Below are positions 1-8,069 of a DNA stretch of 64,000 nucleotides, piece after piece (position 1 is the stretch's first letter; every line of letters starts with the position of its first letter). The stretch covers positions 62,001 through 126,000 of the forward strand of contig JAWKZQ010000006.1 in NCBI GenBank assembly GCA_041395865.1. Direction: 5' to 3'. The notes under the pieces were generated by a model. It saw only the letters and a program-made list of their open reading frames with translations. It was not told the origin of the DNA and ran no database searches. Source of the DNA: IMCC2047 sp041395865. Its GTDB lineage: Bacteria > Pseudomonadota > Gammaproteobacteria > Pseudomonadales > IMCC2047. Position numbers and translations under genes: made by a program.

Positions 1-621
1 GTAAAAAACTATGTGCATATCCTGGCGGCCAAACTTGATGAGCAGGATGTCGCCAGGGACGAGTTGCAGATTATCAAGGAAGAGTTGGACCGGGCCGGCC
101 AGATTCTGCTGCGTTTGCCAGGAATCACCGAACAGAAGACAACTTTGTCAGGTGCAGCGTTGTTGGATGTGAATACGCTGATCACCGATTTGTTAAAGAT
201 TTTCCGGTCTTCGTTATTTACGGCGCAGAGTATTGAAGCGTTAGTTGATCTGGATGAGGCCATGCAGCCTATCATTTGCGATCGTAATGCCTTGAAGCAA
301 ATTTTGACCAATTTAATCAAAAATGCCTCCGAAGCGTTAAGTGCGGGAGGGCGAATCACAGTTGAAACGCAGGCTCAGGTGAACTTTAATGGGCGCAATT
401 ATGTGGAAATTGTAATTGCCGATAACGGCCCGGGTATTTCTGAACAGGTTCAAGAGAGGCTTTTTACCCCTGTACAGACGACCAAAGGGGGTGATCATGC
501 CGGGTTGGGGTTGAGCATTGTCAAAAACCTGGTTGATAATTTGGATGGATCCATTAGCTGCAGAAGTAGCGCCAGAAACGGAACGCGCTTTGAAATATTG
601 ATTCCCAGAATCTTGGAGTAG
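1..621 (+). CDS. sensor histidine kinase, C-terminal part (5' end outside window)
   Basis: The reading frame is open from base 1, so the N-terminus lies upstream. What remains is the end of a dimerisation helix and a full HATPase_c domain: an N-box (LTNLIKNASEAL), a G1 box (DNGPGI) and a G2 box (GLGLSIV). These bind ATP in two-component kinases that phosphorylate a partner receiver domain. The phosphorylated His box and any sensor domain are not visible, so the signal is unknown. The stop is 46 bases before a receiver-containing GGDEF-EAL protein on the same strand, which makes that protein the obvious candidate partner (inference). The domain call is firm; the substrate is not. Confidence 0.85.
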   Translation, partial: VKNYVHILAAKLDEQDVARDELQIIKEELDRAGQILLRLPGITEQKTTLSGAALLDVNTLITDLLKIFRSSLFTAQSIEALVDLDEAMQPIICDRNALKQILTNLIKNASEALSAGGRITVETQAQVNFNGRNYVEIVIADNGPGISEQVQERLFTPVQTTKGGDHAGLGLSIVKNLVDNLDGSISCRSSARNGTRFEILIPRILE

Positions 622-667
622 CAGCCAGCTATCTCGGACGGTGACAGAAGCGATGGATTTATAAAAA

Positions 668-2818
668 ATGATACAGCACGACGAATTAATCCTTGTTGTT
701 GATGACCAGCCGAGAATGCTGCAAAGCCTACAGGAACTGATGACCATCAGTGGTTATCGGGTGATCACGGCTTTGGGGGGGCAGCAGGCTGTACACCAAC
801 TCAGCGAGCACAACGTTGATTTGATGCTGCTGGATCTGAAAATGCCGGGTTATAGCGGCCACCAGGTGATGGATTATATTGATGAGCACAAGATCGATAC
901 CACGGTTATTGTGGTCAGTGGTGAGTCCTCCTTCGATACCATGTCCCAGGTACTTCGGCGCCGCGCCTACGATTACATTCGTAAACCCTATGTTCCCGAC
1001 GAATTGCTCCACACCGTTGAAAATGCATTGAAAGCCCGCCGTTTGGCGAATGATAACCGGCTGATCAATGACAAACTGGTGTGTTCCGAGCGATTGCACC
1101 GTTACCTGGTTAACAGTTCCCCGGATATTGTTTATTTGATCGACCGTGATGGCCGGTTCACTTATGTTAACGACAGGATCACGCTATTGCTGGGCTTTCA
1201 GCGCGATGACTTGATTGGACGCCATTATCGGGACCTGGTGTTTATCGAGGATATTGAGCAGGCGGCCTATGTTTTCAGTGCGCGTGAAATTCATGACACC
1301 ACGCCAAGAAATGTGGAGCTGCGTTTCAAATGCAAAGACCAGGACCGGCCACCCAAGTATTTTGAAATTAATACAATCCCGATTGAGCTCGAGAGCAATG
1401 AGCTTTTTGAACAGCCTATTGGTGAAGAGCAGTTCGTTGGTGTTTACGGTGTAGCCCGGGATATTTCAGAGCGTAAGGAAGCCGAGCGGACCATCAATTT
1501 CCAGGCTTACCATGATTTACTGACACGATTGCCAAATCGCGCGCTGTTCAAGGATCGTTTGAATCTTGCCATCGCGCAGGCCAAACGATCAGGGCAGAAA
1601 ATGGCGGTCATGTTTCTGGATTTGGATCGTTTCAAGCTGGTTAACGATACGCTTGGCCACATTTACGGCGACGAACTGCTCCAGCTGGTCAGCCAACGCC
1701 TTCAGGATTGCCTGCGTGAGGGCGATACGCTGGCACGTTTCGGCGGCGATGAATTTACCCTGCTGTTGCCGCAGATCACCGGGCAGGAAGATGCGACGGC
1801 GATTGCCCGTAAAATTATTGAAACGATGCGCGAACCCTTCGTTATCGAGGGGAATGATATTTATGTGACGATCAGTGTTGGCATTGCCATGTATCCTCAT
1901 GACGGCGCCACGATGGAGGCGTTGGTAAAAAACGCCGATATTGCCATGTACCACATTAAAGGGCGGGGTAAAAACGACTACCAGTTTTTCTCCCGGGAAA
2001 TGAATGAGGCGTCAATGCAGCGCCTGTCCCTGGAGCGGGATATGCGCAAAGGGCTTGAACAGGATCAGTTTGAGCTGCATTTCCAGCCTCAGGTGGACGT
2101 GGTGACCGGACAGGTCGTCGCCGTGGAAGCGTTGGTGCGCTGGCATCATCCTACCCTGGGCATGATTGCACCAACCGATTTTATTGCCGTCGCCGAGGAT
2201 ACCGGCTTGATTCTGCCTTTGGGGGAATGGGTCATCCGTAAGGCCTGCCGGGTGCTGCGCTCCTGGCGTGACGCAGGCATTATGGATGTTCGCATGGCCA
2301 TTAATCTGTCAGCCATGCAAATTGAGCACAAAAGCTGCGTTGAGTTGATTAAAGAGGTGATGTACCAGAATCGGCTTAGCGGTCATGATCTGGAGATGGA
2401 AATCACCGAAAACCTGATCATGCAGGACATGGAAAACGCAATTAAGAAGCTGATTCAGTTGAATGAGCTGGGCGTGCAAATTGCGATTGACGATTTTGGT
2501 ACGGGCTATTCGTCCCTGAGCTATTTGCAAAAACTGCCTATCCATACCCTGAAAATTGATCGTTCTTTCGTCCATGAAATTCAGGAAGGCGGAGGCGATG
2601 CCTGTATCGTGGATGCCGTCATTGCCATGGCGCGGGGGCTTAAACTCAATCTGATTGCCGAAGGTGTGGAAACTGAACACCAGATGGAGTATTTACGTTC
2701 GCAAGGTTGCGGAGAAATGCAGGGCTATTATTTCGGGGCTCCTGCGCCGGAGGAGGAGACAGTGTTATTGTTGACACAATCCCCTTTCGATCAGTTTGCG
2801 CTGCCAAGCGTCGGGTGA
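668..2818 (+). CDS. response regulator with REC-PAS-GGDEF-EAL domains (c-di-GMP turnover)
   Basis: 716 residues. A receiver domain (about 6-120) has the acidic pair D12/D13, phospho-acceptor D56 and K106. A PAS domain (about 145-270) follows. The GGDEF domain (about 275-440) has an intact GGDEF motif at 359-363 and a conserved RxxD inhibitory site at 350-353. The EAL domain (about 455-705) has EAL at 487-489, DDFGTGYSS at 608-616 and EGVETE at 665-670. Both the cyclase and phosphodiesterase signatures therefore look intact, and which activity dominates cannot be told from sequence. It probably forms an operon with the upstream histidine kinase, which would control it through D56 (inference). 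Confidence 0.93.
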   Translation: MIQHDELILVVDDQPRMLQSLQELMTISGYRVITALGGQQAVHQLSEHNVDLMLLDLKMPGYSGHQVMDYIDEHKIDTTVIVVSGESSFDTMSQVLRRRAYDYIRKPYVPDELLHTVENALKARRLANDNRLINDKLVCSERLHRYLVNSSPDIVYLIDRDGRFTYVNDRITLLLGFQRDDLIGRHYRDLVFIEDIEQAAYVFSAREIHDTTPRNVELRFKCKDQDRPPKYFEINTIPIELESNELFEQPIGEEQFVGVYGVARDISERKEAERTINFQAYHDLLTRLPNRALFKDRLNLAIAQAKRSGQKMAVMFLDLDRFKLVNDTLGHIYGDELLQLVSQRLQDCLREGDTLARFGGDEFTLLLPQITGQEDATAIARKIIETMREPFVIEGNDIYVTISVGIAMYPHDGATMEALVKNADIAMYHIKGRGKNDYQFFSREMNEASMQRLSLERDMRKGLEQDQFELHFQPQVDVVTGQVVAVEALVRWHHPTLGMIAPTDFIAVAEDTGLILPLGEWVIRKACRVLRSWRDAGIMDVRMAINLSAMQIEHKSCVELIKEVMYQNRLSGHDLEMEITENLIMQDMENAIKKLIQLNELGVQIAIDDFGTGYSSLSYLQKLPIHTLKIDRSFVHEIQEGGGDACIVDAVIAMARGLKLNLIAEGVETEHQMEYLRSQGCGEMQGYYFGAPAPEEETVLLLTQSPFDQFALPSVG

Positions 2819-2850
2819 TAAACGCAGCGCAATAAATTGAGTTTCAGGAC

Positions 2851-3642
2851 TTAGTTTATACCAAAGAAGCGCGCTGCATTGGTGCGGGTTTGAGCGGCGA
2901 CTTCTGCCTCTTCCTTTCCCAGGCTCTCACTGACCACGCTGAGGATATGCGGCAGGTAGCAGGGCTCGTTATTTCTTGATTTAGGCCTTGGTTTTAATGT
3001 CCTGGGTATTAAATAGGGCGCATCGGTCTCAAGCATCAATCGGTCAGCAGGAATCAACCGGATCAGCTCGCGTAGGTGTAGCCCGCGACGTTCGTCGCAA
3101 ATCCAGCCGGTAATACCAATGTGCATATCCAGTTCCAGATAAGCTTCCAGCTCCTTTTGATCGCCGGTAAAGCAGTGAATGACGGCGTTACAGAGATGGC
3201 TTCTCAGGGCTTTGATGCGCTCGTAAAAGGGCTGGTGGGCATCCCGTTGATGCAGGTACACGGGTAACTGTAATTCACCCGCTAGTTGCAGCTGCGCTTC
3301 AAAGCAAGTGAGTTGCTGCTCCTGGGGCGAGTAATTACGGTTAAAGTCGAGGCCTGTTTCCCCGATCGCCTTTACCTCCGGCTGCTGCGCCAGCTGGCGG
3401 ATTTCATCGAGGCTTTTGTTGTTGAAGGTCTTAGCCTGATGAGGATGAATACCGGCTGTGGCATAACAGCCGGTATTTTCTTTGGCGAGATTAATGGCAT
3501 CCCGACTATCCGGGATATCGCTGCCAATCAAGACAAACCGATCAACGCCAGCATTCCGCGCGCGCGCGATCACTTCCTGTTCGTGCGATTTGAAACAATG
3601 GCTGGTGAGGTTGACGCCAATATCCGTGAGAGCCTTATTCAT
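2851..3642 (-). CDS. tatD: TatD family metal-dependent hydrolase / 3'-5' DNase
   Basis: I start the protein at the ATG ending at 3642, giving about 263 residues, the normal TatD length; a longer frame upstream lies inside the neighbouring gene and has no TatD character. The N-terminus IGVNLTS and the block ITGWICDERRGL resemble E. coli TatD rather than its paralogues YcfH or YjjV. Metal-site candidates are E95 (GETGLDF), H131, H156 (HCFTG) and D207 (ETDAPY). TatD proteins are Mg-dependent nucleases linked to DNA repair and nucleic-acid turnover. The start codon overlaps the end of the EAL-HDOD gene by 8 bases, so the two are probably translationally coupled. Confidence 0.9.
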   Translation of the reverse strand: MNKALTDIGVNLTSHCFKSHEQEVIARARNAGVDRFVLIGSDIPDSRDAINLAKENTGCYATAGIHPHQAKTFNNKSLDEIRQLAQQPEVKAIGETGLDFNRNYSPQEQQLTCFEAQLQLAGELQLPVYLHQRDAHQPFYERIKALRSHLCNAVIHCFTGDQKELEAYLELDMHIGITGWICDERRGLHLRELIRLIPADRLMLETDAPYLIPRTLKPRPKSRNNEPCYLPHILSVVSESLGKEEAEVAAQTRTNAARFFGIN

Positions 3643-4882
3643 TCGGTTTTCCGAAACCTTCCGAAAGAACGTTCTGACCACGCTCTTCGTACCACTGCAG
3701 GCTCTCCAGGTAGGCTTCCTTGATGTCGGCAATGCTAAGGCCGTAGCGGGACAGGCCCTGCCAGTCAATTTCGCCCCAGTTGCCGTTTTCATAGGCAATG
3801 GCGGTTTTTAACACAAAACCGAGTACGCCTTCGTGCTTAAGCAGGGCGTCGTTGATTTCATCGGTGAATGACATGGATTCGAGTAATGCTTCCAGAGGCG
3901 TATCGAAGTAGGCATCAAGCATGGAAAACATACCCACCGTGTAGAAGAGGTCGCTTTGTCCGGAATGAATATAGGTACCAATCAATTCACACATTTTAGC
4001 GCGCGTCATGGTTAGCTCGGCCAACGCGTGGGGTTTGTCATTCAGGCTGGATAGTGCCAGCAGGCTTGCCCAGTGTTTAATATCCTTTAAGCCAATCAAC
4101 AGGATGGCTCGGTACAGGGATTCAATCTTATTAGGCCGCCGGTAAGCGGCAGAGTTGACCATGCGAAGCAGTTTGAAGCTCAGTGCTGCATCCTTGGAAA
4201 TGGTTTCGTTCAGTTCCTGTGGCGTGATGTCAGGTGTCTGCAGATCGCTCAGAAGCCGCATGACGACCAGTTTGTCTGCGGGTACTTTTCGACCCTTAAC
4301 AGCTTTCGGGCGGCTCAGGAAATAACCCTGAAAAAAGCTGAAGCCCAGCGACTTGCAGAAGTCGTACATTTCCTGGCTTTCGACTTTTTCCGCTAACAGC
4401 TTGAGGTGATCATTCTGCAGCATGGCGGCATGAGCAATCAGTTCATCCCGGGTCAGGTCTAAAACATCGATTTTGATGATGTCTGCGAGGTCAACCAGGG
4501 GCTGGAGTGATTTATGGTATTTAAAGTCGTCCAGCGCAATGGTATAGCCCTGCTGTTTAAACTGTTGGAGACTTGCCAGGATTTCCGGTTCCGGCTCGAC
4601 ATCCTCCAGCACCTCGATCACGATTTCACCGCTGGTAAAGGGGGGCGGGTCAAGAATCAGGTTGCGGGTGAAGTTGATAAAGGCTCGATGCTCGCCCACC
4701 ACATTGTGGATGCCTACTTCTGAAAAGGCGTTAAAAATAACAGTGGATGTGGCTGCATCTGCACCGATTTCCTTGTAGCTTTGCTGGTGGCTGTCCGCTC
4801 TGAATAGCAATTCGTAGGCATAAATATTCAGATTGATATCGTAAATAGGCTGGCGGGCCAGCAGAATATTTTCCTGGGGCAT
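3635..4882 (-). CDS. EAL-HDOD domain signalling protein (YuxH/CdgJ-like)
   Basis: 415 residues: an EAL-like half (about 5-195) and an HDOD half (about 205-395). The EAL half opens with LLARQPIYD and has ELL (24-26) in place of EAL, keeps LDDF (117-120) and IKID, but has EKVES where active enzymes have EGVE. Activity is therefore uncertain and it may act mainly as a c-di-GMP sensor or protein-interaction platform. HDOD proteins of this architecture (for example Vibrio CdgJ) influence motility; that role is borrowed from the family and not shown here. It is reverse strand, overlaps tatD by 8 bases, and is the third c-di-GMP-type protein within 5 kb. Confidence 0.88.
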   Translation of the reverse strand: MPQENILLARQPIYDINLNIYAYELLFRADSHQQSYKEIGADAATSTVIFNAFSEVGIHNVVGEHRAFINFTRNLILDPPPFTSGEIVIEVLEDVEPEPEILASLQQFKQQGYTIALDDFKYHKSLQPLVDLADIIKIDVLDLTRDELIAHAAMLQNDHLKLLAEKVESQEMYDFCKSLGFSFFQGYFLSRPKAVKGRKVPADKLVVMRLLSDLQTPDITPQELNETISKDAALSFKLLRMVNSAAYRRPNKIESLYRAILLIGLKDIKHWASLLALSSLNDKPHALAELTMTRAKMCELIGTYIHSGQSDLFYTVGMFSMLDAYFDTPLEALLESMSFTDEINDALLKHEGVLGFVLKTAIAYENGNWGEIDWQGLSRYGLSIADIKEAYLESLQWYEERGQNVLSEGFGKPNE

Positions 4883-4958
4883 AGGGTTCCATTAATGCGT
4901 TTTAGTCTCAGCATTAAGTGTATGCCAGAATAGCCATAACGGAAGCCTGACCGGGAAA

Positions 4959-6965
4959 TTATTCCTTGTCAGACTGGTAATTGACGGTAGCCATTTGCAC
5001 ACCCTGCTGATTGCGGCGGTGGGCGTATACGGCGCTGTAGGTCAGCACATTTTTTACGTATTGGCGCGTCTCATGGTAGGGAATGCTTTCAATCCACACG
5101 TCAATGGGCAAGTCCGCTGTCATTTCCAGCCACTTCTTGACCCGGTGCGGACCCGCATTGTAGGCCGCCGTTGCGTAGATATCATTGTTATTGAACTCTT
5201 CCAGCAAAGAGCTCAGGTAAGCGCTGGCCAGTTCAATATTCTTGGCGGGATCAAACAGGTCCATCTCTCCCCGGAAGCTGATCTTGTTTTTACGGGCAAC
5301 CGTGCGGGCAGTGCTGGGTAACATTTGGATCAGGCCGCGTGCATTTTTACCGGAAACCGCATCATGCGTCATGGCGCTTTCCTGCCTGGCCATGGCCATC
5401 AACCAGTTACTGTTGAGCTGCCGGGCCTGGGCGGCATGTTCTATTGTCGCTTCGTAGGCAAGGGGGAACCGTAGTTCCAGGTCATGCCAGCGTTTGGCGG
5501 CGATTGCGGAACGAATGGCCTGGTCATGCCAGTTCAATTGTTTCGCATAATGGGCGGCGGCATAGTGTTGGTCTGAATTGAAATGCTGTGTCGCGCGAAA
5601 CCATTCCCGGCGGGCTTCGACGGTTTGGCCGGCAGCGAGTAGCTCACGAGTCCGCACAATGGCAGGTAAAACTTTAAACCGTTCAAGGAAGTTACCGTCA
5701 ATGGCATAGCTTTTGTGGTTCATCCGGTAAGGGCGTTGCAGTTGGTCTGCAGCCAGGAAACTATAAAAATCCCGTTGCTGGGCAATGGCTTCCAGTTGGG
5801 GGCGGATCTGCTTGGCGGTTGCAACACCGGTCTCAAGCTGAGCCCGGGTGAGCCAGTATTGTGAGCGGGTGGACTGGCGCGCATCGTCGGGCAGGCGCTC
5901 GACCAAGGCAATCATGTTTTCCCAGTCCTGGGCTCGGATAGCCATGCGAATACCGGCCTCAAGGACGTCGCTGGTTACCAGTGAGTTGTGCTTGGCAATG
6001 GCCTGGTAAAATTTCTCGTTATTATCCTGGTGGGCGAGCCACATCATGATCAACTGGTGGATTTCGCTGATTTCGTGGGGGTGGAACGTCTGGCGGGTTA
6101 TATATTCCGGCCAGACTTCAAATGCCAACAGGGCGTCTTGGCGAGCCAAGCGCTTGAAACCCTCGAAAATAATGTCGCGATGCACTTCGTTAAAGGGCTT
6201 GAATCGAGTTGTTTTTTCCAGCTTTTCAGGGTGCAGGTATATGTCCCGATAAAGTTTGGCCTGTTCCTGGTGTGTTGGGGACATAAAACGAATCAGGTAG
6301 TGGGCCAGGCGGCTATTACCTGCTCGCATGGCGAGTTGGAAACGCTGCCAGGCCATTTCGTCGTTCAAATGACCTTCATCTACCCACAGAGCGAAGATGG
6401 GATTGCAGGCATCAGACTGAGAGTAACCGACCAGCCAAAGGTTAGGGACCTTTTCCAATGCCTGTTCTGTTTGTCCGTTTTGATGCTGGGCCCACAAGGC
6501 ATAACACTGGAGTTCTGCGCTTTTAATTTCGCTGTTGAAGTTGTCAAGAAACGGCTGCCATTGATTCGTTTTGGCGAGATGCTTCAGCCAGCGGTACTGG
6601 AGCGGCGCTGCCAAAGGTGTGTCTGCATACAGTTGTGTGAAGTGAAGCACATCAGCAGACTGGGCCTGGTCAAGACTTTGGGTGAGGTAACTGTACTCCA
6701 GGTAGGGAAATAGCGGGTAATTGGTCAGTGAGACGCGTATTTTCCGGTAGGCATCGAAGTCCTGATCCTTCAGTATCTCCCGGGCTTTCAGATAGGTTTC
6801 GCGTTCCTGTTGCCGAAATTCAGCTGCAGTGGATTCCTGGCTTGCTCTGGGGGGTTCTTCTTTCAAACTGGCTGACAGGGGCGCGGAGAAAAACGTCGTA
6901 CAGAGAGCGATGGCAGTAAGCGTCTTTAAAGGGAAGGCGGGTTTTAACTTCCTGTTTGTTGGCAT
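4959..6965 (-). CDS. slt: soluble lytic murein transglycosylase (Slt70 type)
   Basis: 668 residues with an N-terminal signal peptide (hydrophobic stretch about 15-30, cleavage near SASLKEE). A long alpha-helical superhelical U/L-domain region (about 45-490) is followed by a C-terminal lysozyme-like SLT domain. The catalytic Glu is E529 in MARQES, followed by the family signature GLIQMLPSTA and AYNAGPHRV. Slt enzymes cleave the MurNAc-GlcNAc bond of peptidoglycan in the periplasm, forming 1,6-anhydromuropeptides, and take part in wall recycling and beta-lactam responses. Length and architecture match E. coli Slt70. It is separated from the universal stress protein gene by 3 bases, suggesting co-transcription. 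Confidence 0.93.
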   Translation of the reverse strand: MPTNRKLKPAFPLKTLTAIALCTTFFSAPLSASLKEEPPRASQESTAAEFRQQERETYLKAREILKDQDFDAYRKIRVSLTNYPLFPYLEYSYLTQSLDQAQSADVLHFTQLYADTPLAAPLQYRWLKHLAKTNQWQPFLDNFNSEIKSAELQCYALWAQHQNGQTEQALEKVPNLWLVGYSQSDACNPIFALWVDEGHLNDEMAWQRFQLAMRAGNSRLAHYLIRFMSPTHQEQAKLYRDIYLHPEKLEKTTRFKPFNEVHRDIIFEGFKRLARQDALLAFEVWPEYITRQTFHPHEISEIHQLIMMWLAHQDNNEKFYQAIAKHNSLVTSDVLEAGIRMAIRAQDWENMIALVERLPDDARQSTRSQYWLTRAQLETGVATAKQIRPQLEAIAQQRDFYSFLAADQLQRPYRMNHKSYAIDGNFLERFKVLPAIVRTRELLAAGQTVEARREWFRATQHFNSDQHYAAAHYAKQLNWHDQAIRSAIAAKRWHDLELRFPLAYEATIEHAAQARQLNSNWLMAMARQESAMTHDAVSGKNARGLIQMLPSTARTVARKNKISFRGEMDLFDPAKNIELASAYLSSLLEEFNNNDIYATAAYNAGPHRVKKWLEMTADLPIDVWIESIPYHETRQYVKNVLTYSAVYAHRRNQQGVQMATVNYQSDKE

Positions 6966-6968
6966 GGT

Positions 6969-7406
6969 TTAATGTTCCCCGACCCGCACAGCCAGCATGT
7001 CACACTCGGCGCCGTGCAGGACACCGTTGCTGGTTGATCCGAGTAGCAGGGATAGGCCATGGCGACCATGCGTTCCAACGACAATCAGGTCGACTTGTAA
7101 CTCCTTGGCGATGCGATGAATTTCGTTCTGGGGTAAACCGACAGCGATATGCTGGTTTTCCGGTCCAATATTGTAGGGCTTGGCAAATTCCGCCATTTTT
7201 TCATGGGCGTATTCATCAAGCTGGTCCTGTATGGTGGTCAGGTCCATGGGGATATCGCCGCCATAGGCGAAATTGATGGGCTCGATGACATGCACCATGC
7301 TCAATTTGGCTGAGCTTTGCTGGGCCAGGGCGGCCGCACGTTCAGCGACAGTGAGGGACTCGTCACTCAGGTCTACAGCAAGCAGAATATGCCGGTATTG
7401 AGACAT
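6969..7406 (-). CDS. universal stress protein, UspA family
   Basis: 145 residues, one complete USP domain. The N-terminus ILLAVDLSDES carries the nucleotide-contacting Asp (D12), and the C-terminal loop GTHG (111-114) plus GS (123-124) resembles the ATP-binding G-x2-G-x8/9-G-S/T signature, with an 8-residue middle spacer. ATP binding is therefore likely, as in MJ0577-type USPs. A strong ribosome binding site (AGGAGG) lies about 8 bases before the ATG. It is the first gene of a reverse-strand pair with slt and is divergent from the small membrane protein gene at 7521. The stress or regulatory role is general family knowledge. Confidence 0.92.
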   Translation of the reverse strand: MSQYRHILLAVDLSDESLTVAERAAALAQQSSAKLSMVHVIEPINFAYGGDIPMDLTTIQDQLDEYAHEKMAEFAKPYNIGPENQHIAVGLPQNEIHRIAKELQVDLIVVGTHGRHGLSLLLGSTSNGVLHGAECDMLAVRVGEH

Positions 7407-7520
7407 TCTTTAAACCTCCTATGGATCCTGCGAGGACTATTGATAGCATAGCTTGGAAGTCCTCTATATGATAGAAGTTAGATACTGATTTTTATTGAAA
7501 AGGTTCCCTCATCTTTCTCT

Positions 7521-8000
7521 ATGACTATCCTCATTATCATATTGGCCGTGGTGCTGATCATGGGGTCTGCCCTTTGGGTTTTGCCCTCAGCCCGTCAGCG
7601 CCAGCAAATGGCGATGCGGCGGGCGGCGATGGCCAAAGGCATGCAGGTCAAAATTACCAGAATCAAAGACCTGGAATACCCGGGGGAGGAAATGCCTTGC
7701 ATTGCCTATCGACTCCCCAGACAACGTGTCAACGACCCTAGCCATCATGAATGGATGCTTTATCGCCATAGCGAAGCGGATCCGGAGCTGCATATTCCGG
7801 GTTGGCTTTATGATCGCGAGAAGGGGCGTCACCGTTTTAGTGACGGCGGCGCTATTGCTAAAATCCTGTTGAGACTGCCCTCTGATGTCAAAGCCGTTCA
7901 AGCCACTGCCGGAGCGGTCTCCATCTACTGGGATGAGCGTGGCGATATTCAGGACCTGGATACGATTTTGCAGGTTTTAAAGGAGCTGCAAAGCTGTTGA
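7521..8000 (+). CDS. conserved-looking membrane-anchored protein of unknown function
   Basis: I do not recognise this family. 159 residues: one N-terminal membrane segment (about 2-22, rich in Ile/Val/Leu), then a short basic stretch (RQRQQMAMRRAAMAK) that would sit on the cytoplasmic side, then a soluble domain of about 120 residues with many Trp/Tyr (YRLPRQR, WMLYRH, GWLYDREKGRHRF) and a helical C-terminus. No catalytic motif is visible. It lies alone between a divergent universal stress protein gene and the fadBA operon, with a 69-base gap before fadB, so no operon partner suggests a role. Confidence 0.75.
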   Translation: MTILIIILAVVLIMGSALWVLPSARQRQQMAMRRAAMAKGMQVKITRIKDLEYPGEEMPCIAYRLPRQRVNDPSHHEWMLYRHSEADPELHIPGWLYDREKGRHRFSDGGAIAKILLRLPSDVKAVQATAGAVSIYWDERGDIQDLDTILQVLKELQSC

Positions 8001-8069
8001 CTGATTTAGGGCTTTAAGCCACAGTTTTAAAACCCCCACTTAATTGCTGTAGAACCCAAGGAGAGTACG

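Noticed and set aside
6956..7276. Forward frame across the universal stress protein gene
   Set aside because: It is the complement of a clear USP-domain gene with a strong ribosome binding site on the reverse strand.
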